A DNA stretch of 64,000 bases, from NCBI RefSeq assembly GCF_902167145.1, contig NC_050099.1:238464588-238528587 (forward strand), given 5' to 3'. This stretch comes from Zea mays. Taxonomy: Eukaryota > Streptophyta > Magnoliopsida > Poales > Poaceae. A model generated the notes under the pieces. The model did no database searches, was not told the origin of the DNA, and worked only from the letters and a program-made list of their open reading frames with translations. This document shows, in pieces, positions 53,601-63,958 of this stretch. Both the position numbers and the translations under genes were made by a program. The stretch's first letter is position 1. Every line of letters starts with the position of its first letter.

Positions 53601-53774
53601 ACCACTATCCACATCATAACTGTCGCTATCATCAGTATCTTCAGATAAACCTTCTAAAATTTCTTTGGTGATCTTTTCTGTATTTGTCTTCGACATGGCT
53701 TCAAGAAACCCCAGGTTTTTCTCTTCAGATAGACTCAGCTTCATCTCGACAGCAGCCCTTTTATCCTCAGACAT
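50624..53774 (-). pseudogene. Antisense ORF of Zeon-like element B, three exons, one nonsense codon
   Basis: Minus-strand exons are 51723-53774, 50854-51646 and 50624-50757. Introns are 51647-51722 (AATGAG/GTCTTTG to CTTTGCAG) and 50758-50853 (CAAATAG/GTATTAAC to CCTCAG). Joined, they give a frame of about 992 codons homologous to element A's aORF throughout, including FRSFLKAGLRFPLSSFVVEVL and WPGDWMTEWFYVK, ending in the same last exon. The 76-bp first intron is not a multiple of three, so splicing is needed to keep the frame. A TGA near 51153 (EEI-stop-NSRGD; element A has Leu) interrupts the second exon. Function is unknown; the domain resembles PF04195-type proteins. Confidence 0.7.
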
Positions 53775-54070
53775 TTTCGAAGATGCTGAAAAATTGCTTT
53801 CAAAGCCGAAGCTTAAAAACTTAAAAAGCCAAGCAAGTGTTGGTGCGCAAGAGCTAAAAATTGAGTAAGCAAAAGCAGATGGCAGGAAAGCGTACCAAGT
53901 GAGCTCATGGTATGCTCTTATTTATACGACCCAGTGCATTAAAAATTGGAAGACCCCGGTTGTCAGTGAATGTTGCTATTCTAGCAAAGGGAAGGTGTTT
54001 TTTCGGACCTTCGGCTTAAGGCCTTCGTCCATGTCGCAATCTAAATTTATCATTCTAACAAATTAATATT

Positions 54071-54082
54071 GCGAGGGGCTAC
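54071..54082 (+). other. Polypurine tract of element B
   Basis: GCGAGGGGCTAC directly before the 3' LTR at 54083. Confidence 0.7.
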
Positions 54083-54753
54083 TGTTGGGGGCCTTCGGCT
54101 TCCGAAGGTCCTCAAAAACATGATTTAACGATGTTTCTGGAGTATAATGTGTGAACAGGTATCTTCGGACTCGAATCGGTACCACAGTGGGAGAAGCCCA
54201 AAGAATATGAAGGTCGACACAACACCGAAGCTGTGAGCAGGAAAGCTTCGGCGTAATAACAGAAAAGGAAACCAACTTAAAGATGAAAAGGCTATTCAGA
54301 CCTCGGCGGATTACTATAGAATTACTACCAAATGTAAAGGGCATGAGTGTAATTTTATATGAGCTATGTCACGTGCCTATAAATAGGTGAACAGTACCCC
54401 CGTACTGTTCACGCTGACTTGGCATTTGCTTTTGCGTCACGCTTGTACTATTACCTTCTTTTAAGCCGAAGGTACATTTGTAATTTGATATCATTTCTAT
54501 TTTTTCCATAGTAATAATATAGAAATGAGTTAATAATAATATATAATTGTTTACGTTATCCTTTACATTTCATATGTTTTCTTCTTCATTATTATATGTT
54601 GTGTTTATGAAGGTATGTCCTTCATAACCTTCGTCCGAAAATCATTATATCCTCAAGGGAAATAATGCTTCGAAGGACGAAGGACTTTAACGTTTAACAT
54701 TTTTTGTGTTACCTTGTTCTTAACTCATAGCATTTGAGAACAAGTCTCCAACA
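54083..54753 (+). mobile_element. Element B 3' LTR
   Basis: 671 bp, about seven differences from 47358-48028 (for example near 54208, 54222, 54274 and 54371). TSD TACAC follows. The TATA box and palindrome are at 54376-54412. Confidence 0.9.
54376..54412 (+). promoter_or_regulatory. LTR TATA box and adjoining palindrome (element B, 3' LTR)
   Basis: Same TATA word and perfect palindrome as at 47651-47687. Confidence 0.55.
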
Positions 54754-54758
54754 TACAC

Positions 54759-54938
54759 TATTTTAAACTTTGAATAATGAACCACTTGTATCGGTTATTT
54801 GGGGCTAATGATAAGACATTCATTTTCAGGGTGAACTTGCGTCTACCATTGTTCATTGCGGAAGTTTGGAGCATGGAGTATGAATGAAGTCTTGGCTGCT
54901 TTGGCAGTTGGGCTGCTTTATATTTATCATTATCTACT
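54759..54938. other. Sequence following the hAT pseudogene
   Basis: Continues the host sequence after element B. Presumably the 3' flank of the hAT gene; no coding sequence or terminal repeat recognised. Confidence 0.3.
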
Positions 54939-54947
54939 TTGTTTGAT

Positions 54948-55191
54948 GGCAACGACTGCTATGCAAGCAGTCCTTCTTTGCAAGCGTGCAAGCAAACCAT
55001 CTGGTCCATTAAATTACGATTCAACCACAAATACAACCATGGTTTGTTAGGGTTTTTTTATAAAGATTATTGAGCTAGTGGTGGAAGGGCTTAAGTGTTA
55101 AATGTGACCTACGGTTCGATCACGATCTAATGGACCAGATGGTTTACTTGCACGCTTGCAAAGAAGGACTGCTTGCATAGCAGTCGTTGCC
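54948..55191. mobile_element. Mutator-type MITE (244 bp)
   Basis: Long terminal inverted repeats of about 64 bp, nearly perfect, starting GGCAACGACTGCTATGCAAG at both ends, with a 9-bp target duplication TTGTTTGAT (54939-54947 and 55192-55200). Nine-base duplication plus long inverted repeats fits a non-autonomous Mutator-like element. It has no coding capacity. Confidence 0.88.
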
Positions 55192-55653
55192 TTGTTTGAT
55201 TGCCTGGACATGGAACTTTGTAATGTGCTGAACTGCTGCTCCTAGCCGTGTGCTATATAGCCTACAACATGTGTGTGTGCAGCTCCTAGCGGCTAGCAAT
55301 AGCAGGGCAGCAGAGCTATCCTAGCCGTGTGCTACTCTAGCAGCTTCAGAGCTGCTGGCTAGGTGGCTACTGTACGTTTTAGTTTCAAATTTCAGTGTTT
55401 GTGACTTTGTGGATGGAGTGGTGGCTGCCACTACTAGTACATTTGTGATAAACGTTATTGTATAATTGAAGAATATTATGTGCTGAGTATTATTGGTTCT
55501 ATAATATATTTTTTATGTTGACTTGTATGTATATGCACCTATATATTTTCTGTACTTATTTGTGTGTAAAGAGATCCCTGCAGGTCGGGATCAGGTCCTG
55601 GCAAGGACTGGGGGAGAGAATCCCGTTAAAACAAGAGAGAAAATTCTCGTCAA

Positions 55654-55790
55654 GGTTTGTTCGGTTATTCTTATCTCATAGATTGGATGGATGGGATTAA
55701 AAAAATTATAAAAGATTTTGACTTGTTTGAAATTGAAACTCATCCGATCCCACTCAATCCACATGAATTGAGAGCAAAACGAACAGACCC
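55654..55790. mobile_element. Possible Tourist-like MITE
   Basis: Ends GGTTTGTTCGGTT and, in reverse complement, GGGTCTGTTCGTTT. Flanks CAA and TAA are an imperfect 3-bp duplication. About 137 bp, no coding capacity. Confidence 0.45.
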
Positions 55791-55793
55791 TAA

Positions 55794-55920
55794 GGCTGAT
55801 TTAGTGATCAGGGATCACGAGAGGATCTACGAGGAAAGATCTCCTTGCTATTCAATTTTGAATATCAAGAAGATCCCTCTCGGTAGATACCCCATGGATC
55901 TTAATCACCAAAACTAGCCT
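55794..55920. mobile_element. Possible MITE directly next to the previous one
   Basis: Left end GGCTGATTTAGTGATCAGGG and right end, in reverse complement, AGGCTAGTTTTGGTGATTAAG share an imperfect inverted repeat. Flanked by TAA on both sides within a base or so. Confidence 0.4.
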
Positions 55921-55980
55921 TAAACGTTTCGGAAACGGGGCGGAAAATATAAAACAGGGATCAGGGCGGGAAAGTAGTAG

Positions 55981-56168
55981 CATGTTTGGTTAGTGGAATA
56001 ACCTTGTTCAGAACCAAGTGATCCAGCATGGACTCACTCCTTGCAGGTTCGGATAGGAGGAATGAGTTGGTTCGCCTATTTTGCGAGAAATTGGTAGCTT
56101 CTAGATTTTAGTTTTAGATCGAAGAGTGGATGACAGATGAGATGAATCCATAACGGTAACCAAACGCT
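55981..56168. mobile_element. Possible MITE
   Basis: CATGTTTGGTTAGTGGAATAAC at the left and, in reverse complement, CAGCGTTTGGTTACCGTTATGG at the right form an imperfect inverted repeat. Boundaries are uncertain and no clear duplication was found. Confidence 0.35.
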
Positions 56169-56791
56169 GGGTTCGGATGACTCCGGACCATTGGATGCCT
56201 CTAACCAAATACATGGTAGATGCCTCCCCCGGCCCCACCCCATTGCCATCCTTATTCACAAATCAGACCATCTTGCTCTTCATCCAAACATTCTGTAATA
56301 GTAACAGTTAAATTGGTGTTAGAACTCTTCCGGACGGCAGTACACAAATTTTCACATCCTTTGTTTCATTTTCCTATCTCGCTCTTGTAACAGTAACAGT
56401 TACAAAACTGATGATAGAAGTCGTTAAAACTATCCAGATGGTAGTGGTAGTACTCGAATTATAACCAAGTGCTACCTGAAAAAATTACGATTCTAGCACA
56501 ATATCGAATTGAATTAAAGCATGTCAAGTTTGACTAATATATATTAAATAAAAAGTATAAATCGTTATAAAATAAAATAAATATCATTAAATTTCAGGAG
56601 ATATATTTTCATAATATATCTATTCACTAGGATGCACATGACAAACGATTCCGATGCGATAATGCAGAAGGTTTCGCGAGCACGACCTCCCGTTAACATG
56701 GCCAAAACTCCACAGCATAATCATAACCAGCACGCCATATCAAAAGCTATCATCCATGGCTGTTTTAGAATTGGACCCAAAAACTCTTTCC

Positions 56792-59700
56792 TCACTTGAA
56801 GCATTTTGCATCCAGCAAGGCCTCGCCCTCGAATGGCTCCTGGTCCTCAATCATGGCATTGACCCGCTCCTTCTGTGCCTCATCAGAGAGGTCAACCTTG
56901 GTCCACTCATAAAGCTCCATGTCATAGACTTCGTCCATGACAAACTTGGGAATTTCTGAGCCCCTGAAGAGCCAGAGCCCCTTGACCTTGAAAGGGGGCT
57001 CAGAGCCTACCACAAGCATCTTGCCAAAGGCGTATTTGCGGCACAGGTCCATCCGCTGCAGGAAGCCACCAACCTTGTTCATGGTCACAAACGACACTGT
57101 GTTCTCATCATTGTACTTGTAGTCACAGAACCACAGGGAGTAGCCCTCTGGGTCGTACATATCCCAGAAACCTAAAATACATGAGAGTTTGAGTTCAGTT
57201 GGTTCGTACATTGCACTACTGACAGATCAAAACTTAGGAACTGCTTAAAACACCAAAAAGATATACCAAACCCAGCTGCCTTATTACTTGACCAGCTGTC
57301 CTTGAGGCACATTCTTGATTAAAGTAACTCAAGATTTTATGTTTCTAGTTAGTAATATCTCATGTAGCCATAATCATTATTAAAACTATGTAACCATAAT
57401 CATTGTTAAAAAAATTCAACAGGAATTTAACAACAAGCAAACATACCTTTAATAGCAACCTCACGGAAGTTGGTTTTCGTGTTAGAGTACAGCCTCTTCC
57501 AATCATCAAGAATCATCTTGCTAGGAGGAAGCAAATCAAGAGGGTTCTTTGGCTTAGGCTTTGGTGCCTCCTCTTCTTCTGCTGATTTCTCAGTTACCTT
57601 GGGCTTCGGAGCCTCCTTTTTGGTTTCCTTAGGCTTCTGCACTTTGGCTGGAGCAGCCTTCTGTGGAACAAGTGGCACAGCTTCTGCCTGCTTAACGTCA
57701 CCAATGACCTTTTTGAAGTTTGGTTGGTTAACCATGGTCCAGAAATACCTCTCAACATGAGGGAACTCTGAGGTAAAACTCTTAGTCAAGATACGGCTAA
57801 ATCCCATACAGAGATTGCATGTCATCACGATATCCGCGAGAGTCACTGAATGCCCAACAAGGAATGTGTTTGATGCAAGATGGGTGCTCAGAGAACCCAA
57901 TGCTCTCTTCAAGGCAGCAATAGTTGATTCTTCTACCTGTTGGGCAAATGAGAATATAAGACTACAATCAAGCTATTGAGAAGGAAGTGTTGGCCACATG
58001 AAAATACATACCACACCAGCATGGGGATAAAACCCCATCCGTGGGTACAACCACTTTCCAATGTTTGCATCAATCTCTGTTGCAGCAAAGTCAATCCATT
58101 GCTCAATATGGGCCTGAAACAAGCGCAGGTTCAAGCAGACAGAAACATCTAAGCAAACAATGGCATGCAAGAAAATATTAAATGATTTTAATAAAAATAT
58201 TGAACATCACTCACATAATCAATCAGTGAAGATCCATAAAGTGGGTTATCAGCCTTCAAGCGAGTAACTTCAAAAAGATGACAGAATTCAGTGCTAAAAA
58301 AATAAATGCAAACAGGAGACTAAAAAACCCAATGGTTGCTACATTTGAATTACCATATCTTGCAATTGCATTGCTCTCAAAAACAGGACCATCAGGAGTC
58401 TCCAGGACAGGAATCTACAAAGAATTGCCTGAATTACATCCTGGACTATTCCGATCACCTTATTAACATATACAGGTTTTTTTCATACCTTCCCAATAGG
58501 GTTCATCTTGAGGAACTCTGGAGTTTTGTTGGAGACACCCATTTGAAAGTCCTTCACCAACTCAACCTTGACACCGCTGTATTCTGCGGCAATTAGTGTT
58601 TTGAATGCATTTTTGTTACCACTGTTAGCATGCAGTACCTACACAATGCAGAAGGTTGGTCACATGTCTACATATCGACACAAAACATATGAAAATCTGG
58701 AATATCAGAAAAAGGGAGAATATAAGTTGTAGAATCAAACAGAAAAAAGTGAGGAAGCAGTAGAATTTTTAGTCAAGCACAGTGTAAAATCATGAGGAGA
58801 CCACAGCTACATAAGGTAATCAATCAAAAAAAACAATATGCTATAAATAATAATGATGCTTATACTGATGCCTATCTCTAGTACAAAAGTTAGGAAAATC
58901 TAATATCAAATGGGTGTCAAAAGGTGAATATGCCTTTTCTGCTCAGAAGAACCAGAACTCAACTGTATTCTGCTTAGCATCAGCAAGGATTACATTGTGA
59001 CTTGGTGCTTATCAGCTCACTTGAATGAGCTTGTTTTATTGGAAACACCAAACATATTAACACAAAATTATAAACCTGGAGCAAGGTTATATTGGCAATG
59101 ACTTGACGCTCGTTAACTTACAACATATCAAACTATTACTCCCTCCGTCCTAGAATATAAGGTATAACCACCTTTTGTTCTTGTCCCACAATATAAGGTG
59201 TGCTCTCTCTATGCACACGTACATCGATACAGTTGTATAGAGAGAATTAAATGCATTTTTTGGTCTTTGAACCAGTGGTAGTTACGTCTTATATAATGGG
59301 ACGGATGGAGTAATACACCAAACATGTTAAAAGAAAACTACTACCCAAATCAGCATCATAGACTAGCTAATGTTAAAAGCATGGAATACATAAAAGAGTG
59401 ACAAGGACCCACTTCATGTTTAAATAAAACCACTATGAAAATCACCTGTGAAACAGGGGGCGTCTGCTACCTCACAACTTCATTTTAAGTATACCAACTG
59501 ATGATGGGATTAAGTGGGAGGCGTTACCATTTTCCTAACTTCAGTACGGATCTAAATGAATTCAATCTCTAAAAAGACAAAATTGAGCACACCCTTCCTC
59601 TGTGAGAAGGCAAAGATGTAGTATCCAACAAGCACTTAAGGCAACAAGATAAGGATAATCTACTATACCCATCCATGGAAGCAATAATTTAGCGATCAAA

Positions 59701-60170
59701 TCTTAAGTTATTGTGAGAGAGACCATAAATCCGGGAAGTAGGGTCTACAGAAAGAATCCATAGAAACACATGAATGGAAATCAATTTACCAGAAAATAAC
59801 ATGCCACACCACAAGTCGAAATTACAATGAAAAAAATCTTGCTAATGCAAGCAACTTAAACGCCCCCCCCCCCCCCCCCCCCCCAAAGCATATCGAAAAT
59901 ATAAGAGCAGGAGGCTACTTAAACAACTAGTAGTTGACAAACACTTACAAGCACCATCTCGATGAAAAAGCTTAGCTTCGCTCGATCTCAGATCTGCACA
60001 CCAGCAACCAAAAAATCAGTGACATCAAACACGAACAGGCGAACGACAGAAATCAAGACACGAATTCTCTCGCTAAAAGACGTGGATTTTACCGGCAGCG
60101 CGAGATCGGGCGAGCAGCGAAACAGGTGAGAGCAGAAGCAGAGTAGCAAAAACAACCCTAACGGAGCCAT
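56792..60170 (-). CDS. Elongation factor 1B subunit gamma (eEF1B-gamma), seven coding exons plus a 5' non-coding exon
   Basis: Structural subunit of the eEF1B complex that reloads eEF1A with GTP during cytosolic translation. Minus-strand coding exons: 59949-59957 (from ATG 59957), 58489-58638, 58354-58414, 58215-58267, 58012-58113, 57447-57936 and 56792-57171; all introns are GT-AG and the total is 1,245 bases (414 aa plus stop). The start MVLVLHANSGNKNAFK opens a GST-like N-terminal domain (to about residue 80). The GST C-terminal domain has HIEQWIDFAATEID and TFLVGHSVTLADIV. A Lys/Glu/Pro-rich linker (about 215-255) precedes the conserved eEF1-gamma domain with GFWDMYDPEGYSLWF and ending DAKCFK. 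The 5' UTR continues through 59958-59993 and, after an intron, 60093 to about 60170. No defect is seen; length is normal for plants. Confidence 0.93.
59139..59310. mobile_element. Stowaway MITE in the eEF1B-gamma first long intron
   Basis: Termini CTCCCTCCGTCC and, in reverse complement, CTCCATCCGTCCC, with TA on both sides (59137-59138 and 59311-59312). These are classic Stowaway (Tc1/mariner) ends. 172 bp. Confidence 0.9.
59863..59884. repeat. Homopolymer run of 22 C
   Basis: An uninterrupted C run in the intron about 65 bases downstream (minus strand) of the eEF1B-gamma start exon. Its exact length may be affected by sequencing. Confidence 0.9.
60154..60161 (+). promoter_or_regulatory. 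Telo-box-like motif at the eEF1B-gamma 5' end
   Basis: AACCCTAA lies in the first non-coding exon or immediate promoter. Telo boxes are known from promoters and leaders of plant translation genes. A single short match, so weak evidence. Confidence 0.3.
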
Positions 60171-60506
60171 CTACTTATGGTGGCGGAGCTCCCAGTACCT
60201 GTGATCTGGTGCCTAGGGTTGCGCGCACGCGATCTCAGCCGTTGGATGTTCTAGCGAAGAAACTGATTGAATAGTTCACATTAGCCCGAGCATCAGTGTG
60301 GACTGTGGAGCAGCCCAACTTTCAATCAAGAATGGGCCTACTAAAGTATCTCTTGACAAGGGCCGATCACCATCCCGCCACGTGGACTGGGTTGGACCTT
60401 GCCATGTGTCTTTTTTTATTGGTCCCATAGAGTAGTCTTATGGCATGTACAACCCACGTAATGCCTTTTTGTTATCCCATTACTTCTTGTTAAAAGCAGC
60501 TAGGAA
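60171..60506. other. Region upstream of eEF1B-gamma
   Basis: Likely promoter of the minus-strand gene. I see CCACGTGG at 60379-60386, a G-box-type palindrome, but no clear TATA box. No coding sequence. Confidence 0.4.
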
Positions 60507-61216
60507 TTGGAGGCATGTCCGCGCTTCACGGGTGTCGCTGCTATTGGCTTGCTGACATGTGGTTGTGGACACGAGTTTTTCTTCGATCCAACGGAAACGA
60601 AAGGAGCCATCCGCGTCGATCTCCGCCCCGACCCCTCCCTCTCCGACCCATCAGGGCAGCTGGCGCCTCTAGGGTATCTCAGCGACTCAGCTCCTCCTCC
60701 CGCGCGCTGCCAGCCGCCACCTCGGCCTCGACGCCGTAAGGTTCCCCGCCACCCATGCCCCTTGTTGACCTCGTACCACGGCGTCCCACTTTGTGCGCTC
60801 CTCCACGCGTTGCCCATCGCCTTTCAGCTCCTCTACCATCCCACTCCCCTGCCCTCGCCGCTTGGGAGCCACACCGATGCGCGCGGCGGCACACTGCGCC
60901 GAGGAGGAGCTATGTTGCCCTCCGCTCTCCTCCAATGTACCGCCCCTACGCCGAAGTCGGAAGAGACGTCGGAGCCATCGTCCCTGCGCCACGCAATGTT
61001 TGGGATGGCCTCCTACCGGTGCACGCTGCTGCTCGAGCTCCCCCTACCCCGCCTCTTGCTGTGCGCCCCCGTGTGCGCCTTCCTCGACGTGCTATGACCT
61101 CTCGTCGGGCCTCGCTCTCTGCGTCTCCGCCGATGCATCTCACTTCCCCCACTAAAGATAGTGGAGATGTTCAGGTGGACCTCCTCGCCCTCCCGTTGAT
61201 CCCTGATGTGAATTAG
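60507..61216 (+). other. GC-rich open stretch of uncertain nature
   Basis: Long frames are open on both strands (for example 60507-61097 and 60755-61216 on plus). The composition is Pro/Arg/Leu/Ala-rich and I recognise no domain. The stretch is sharply more GC-rich than its flanks, like a grass gene's first exon or CpG island. It may be a captured or decayed first exon. No specific function is proposed. Confidence 0.25.
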
Positions 61217-62032
61217 GAATGATGATACTCTTAATTGTAAGGCTATTGGAGAGGTCAAATTATCTTCTAAAGTGTATTTATAATAATTTCTACATGTCAT
61301 TGTTTAATGACCTGGTTTCCCCCTACATGTTAGCACGGTGAAGATAATCTCTTGAATAGATAATATGGTAGATCAAAACAATTGATAGGTAGAATCTTTC
61401 TCATGACCTCTATGTCTGGATTATTCTCGAGTGGACCCAATATAATTTGCCACTCTGTTCCACTGATCCAATGTCAGATCTTTACTAGCTAACAAGCTTG
61501 ATCCAGTTTGTATCATTAAATTCTTTTATATTCATGTTATTTTCCGCTCCTCTACTAATGAGAAGTATTTATCCTTTCAGTATTGTGACATCTACAATAA
61601 TCCATGCAGTGCTTATTTGATATACCATTTTTATTACATTGTTTCATAACAATTATTTTTTACTATTGTCTTTTTTCACATGAATTCTTTTACTGACACC
61701 TACTTATGTGGATATGTGATGTTTGTCCAGCACTATTGATTTTTTTGGTCAATGTGCTCAGTGAGGCTCAGGATGGGATTCTAGATTTGAACAGCACAAC
61801 TGACACTTTAGGACGCATCTTGGACCAAACAATTAAGTAATTCCTGATGAAAACTATACCTTCAACTCGAGCATCTTGTTGGAATTTATTTTGTATTTGT
61901 TTTAACACGCTGACTAGGGTCTTATGGGAAAATTTCAAAATTGCATGCTACTAAATTATATTGTTTCTACAAGACTGCATTTCAGTGCAATTATGATATG
62001 ACCTCAAAGTTTACATGTTCTTGTTCTTGCAG
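61217..62032. other. A+T-rich stretch, intron-like
   Basis: No recognised gene. A short plus-strand frame at about 61754-61839 (LSEAQDGILDLNSTTD...) ends in TAA and might be a decayed exon; I do not recognise it. Confidence 0.35.
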
Positions 62033-62486
62033 GTCAACGCAGTTGGAGAGGAAATGGGAATAAGGTTTCTAGGGCTTGGCTTATGAGCACCGAGTGATAT
62101 ACCAATAATGGCAAAAATAACTCTCTCCTTTAACCTTGTAAGCTTATATCTTTTTGAACTTTGTTTTATTCCTGGAATGTTAACTACTGCTCGCCAGACA
62201 CCTCAAACCATTATGCTTCTTTTGACTTTTAAGCATAGCATTCTTGATATACTTAAATTTTTAAATGAGACTTGTTAGTTACCAAGATAATGTGTTGAGC
62301 ACTTTGGGGTAAATGACTGATAACTCATTGTTCAAATATGCGTTAGGCAATGGTTGTTACTATTTTGTGTAAGACTTGACAGAAACAATCATCGGCTTGT
62401 AGGGAAGATACAAAATAATGAGGAATTACATGCCTAAAGTTGGTACTCTTGGCCTTGATATGATGTTCCTGACATGTACTGTGCAG
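62033..62486 (+). pseudogene. gsh1: Glutamate-cysteine ligase (GSH1) gene fragment, two exons
   Basis: Piece of the plastid enzyme that joins glutamate and cysteine in glutathione synthesis. Exon-like block 1 (from 62033, after TTCTTGCAG) reads VNAVGEEMGIRFLGLGL and, after a frameshift, SDIPIMAK (to about 62117). Block 2 (62403-62486, after GGCTTGTAG) reads [17 protein letters not shown] and [11 protein letters not shown]. These are two consecutive exons of plant GSH1, with the intron between them kept. The frameshift, the changed residues and the absence of the rest of the gene make it a pseudogene fragment. Introns show it was captured or duplicated as DNA, not via mRNA. Confidence 0.82.
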
Positions 62487-63548
62487 ATGATCATATTTCT
62501 AGGAGTGCCATTTTCATAATGACATCACTTATTCATTTGGAGTACTCATCTAAGCACTGAGTTGCTATCTTAAGGTTACCAATTTCATGTTCTTTAAAAA
62601 CAGATTACCAATTGCATGGAATTACTCTTTGTAGTGCTTGATATTATTGTATTGTATGTACTGAACAGTTGGACAACTCTTCATCAAATGAATTATCGCC
62701 TGACAGTTTTTTGTCATTTATTCCCCCATTCTAAATTATAAGATATTTAAAATTTTCTAGATGCATCGATTTATTATGTATCATACATAGTGTATTTTTT
62801 TCAGACAGTGTAGGTGCATAGAAAAAGCTATGTGTTTATAAAAGCCAAAACTTCTTATGATTTAGAATGGAGGGATTATAGTTTAGAATGGAGGGAGTAT
62901 TGAGTACTATGTTAACACTTTCAGTTTTTTGCTTTATTAAATGCCTTCCTACAATGAGTTACGGGTCCACCTCAAATCGGAAAGAACTAAAGAAGACATG
63001 CCACATTTTCTCATGCAGATTGTGTTGTATGAATCAACCTAGAATGAGTCTTCCTGAGACTTAGGTAAAACCTGGACAACATATCTATTGTTCTGTTCAA
63101 ACTCTTGGTCATTTTTAACTCATGTTAACAGAATACAAATAAAGGTAAATTTGTTTCAGTTAACCCGATTTGTATTATGAGCTAACCCAATTTGCTTAAC
63201 TCGTGTTAACAGAGGCACATTGTATTATGAGCTAACCCGATTTGTTTTTTAGCTTTCAGCACTTCCATATTCTGCTCATTGTGTATTTTTTTTGTTTTCT
63301 TAATACCGTTGTACTATATGTCACAACCTTTCATGCATTGACCAATAACTTAGCATTTGGAATGGGTTTCTCCTTTCTGTATCATTATGTATTTATGTGT
63401 ACTTCCAGGGAGTACCATTTTCTTCATGTTGGCGATGAAATGCTACAATCTAAGTCGCTTGATCGAGATTCATATGTCTTTGGTGGGTTGTCGGTTTTCT
63501 TTACAAAGATTTGAGTCACATGTATGTTGATGGGTTGGTATATTAGCA
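62487..63548. other. Non-coding stretch between two gene fragments
   Basis: A+T-rich with one Stowaway MITE. Around 63120-63245 the words GTTAACAGA and TGTATTATGAGCTAACCC occur twice as a short direct duplication. No coding sequence recognised. Confidence 0.45.
62721..62897. mobile_element. Stowaway-type MITE
   Basis: Left end TTCCCCCATTCTAAATTATAAG, right end in reverse complement CTCCCTCCATTCTAAAC, with TA flanks at 62719-62720 and 62898-62899. The right terminal word TTTAGAATGGAGGGA is present twice (62861 and 62882), so the inner copy could also be the original end. Confidence 0.75.
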
Positions 63549-63958
63549 GGAGATCAAGAATGAAACGGTTCTACTGAAACCCCTACAAGATGCCTTCCAC
63601 TCTGTGACTCATCATTGGGTTCACTCAGATTCTACTGCCCCTTGACGGAATGCTTTGCTCTGTTGGTTGATGATCCTGAGCATGGTGAGGCGTTGATAAC
63701 AAATGTGGAGTGCCCACACTGCTGCCGGATGTTATGTGCCCAGTGTAAGGTTCCATGGCACGCTGGTGTCACTTGCGCAGAGTTCAAGTTCCAATGACCG
63801 AGGAAGGATGAGCAGGGCAGAGAGGACCTACTGCCGAGGAAGGTCGAACAAGAGAGCAAGTGGCAGAGGTGCCCCGAGTGCAAGATATATGTGGAGAGGA
63901 TCGGGGACTGTGTATTTATCATTTACAAGTACTGCTCACAAATAGAACATTCATTACA
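63549..63958 (+). pseudogene. RBR-type E3 ubiquitin ligase fragment (IBR domain)
   Basis: Plus-strand sequence reading CDSSLGSLRFYCP then TECFALLVDD, VECPHCCRMLCAQCKVPWHAG and TCAEF. This is the in-between-RING (IBR) zinc domain of RBR ubiquitin ligases, with its Cys and His ligands largely intact. A TGA at 63795-63797 (KFQ-stop-PRKDEQGREDLL) interrupts it. The following RING2 start (KWQRCPECKIYVERIGDC) is recognisable but then degenerates (FIIYKYCS) and stops near 63958. The upstream RING1 is not visible. A splice-like TTAGCAG lies before 63549. A decayed fragment, not a working ligase. Confidence 0.8.

Larger units (their letters stand above)
47358..54753 (+). mobile_element. Zeon-like element B, complete non-autonomous LTR retrotransposon (7,396 bp)
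   Basis: LTRs at 47358-48028 and 54083-54753 (671 bp each) differ at about seven positions by eye, suggesting insertion some hundreds of thousands of years ago. Same plan as element A but plus-oriented: primer-binding site 48029-48041, gag 48103-49620, tandem repeats, then the antisense ORF on the minus strand (50624-53774) and purine tract at 54071-54082. No protease, reverse transcriptase or integrase. It is inserted just after the hAT dimerisation domain. Confidence 0.9.
55201..56791. other. Intergenic stretch with small MITE-like repeats
   Basis: No gene found. Near 55235-55360 there are two diverged copies of a CCTAGCCGTGTGCTA word. Three candidate MITEs are listed separately. The last few hundred bases probably include the 3' untranslated region of the eEF1B-gamma gene. 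Confidence 0.5.

Noticed and set aside
61545..61570. Helitron 5' end candidate (CTCCTCTACTAATGAG)
   Set aside because: Only partly similar to the maize Helitron start and with no matching 3' hairpin/CTRR end in the window.
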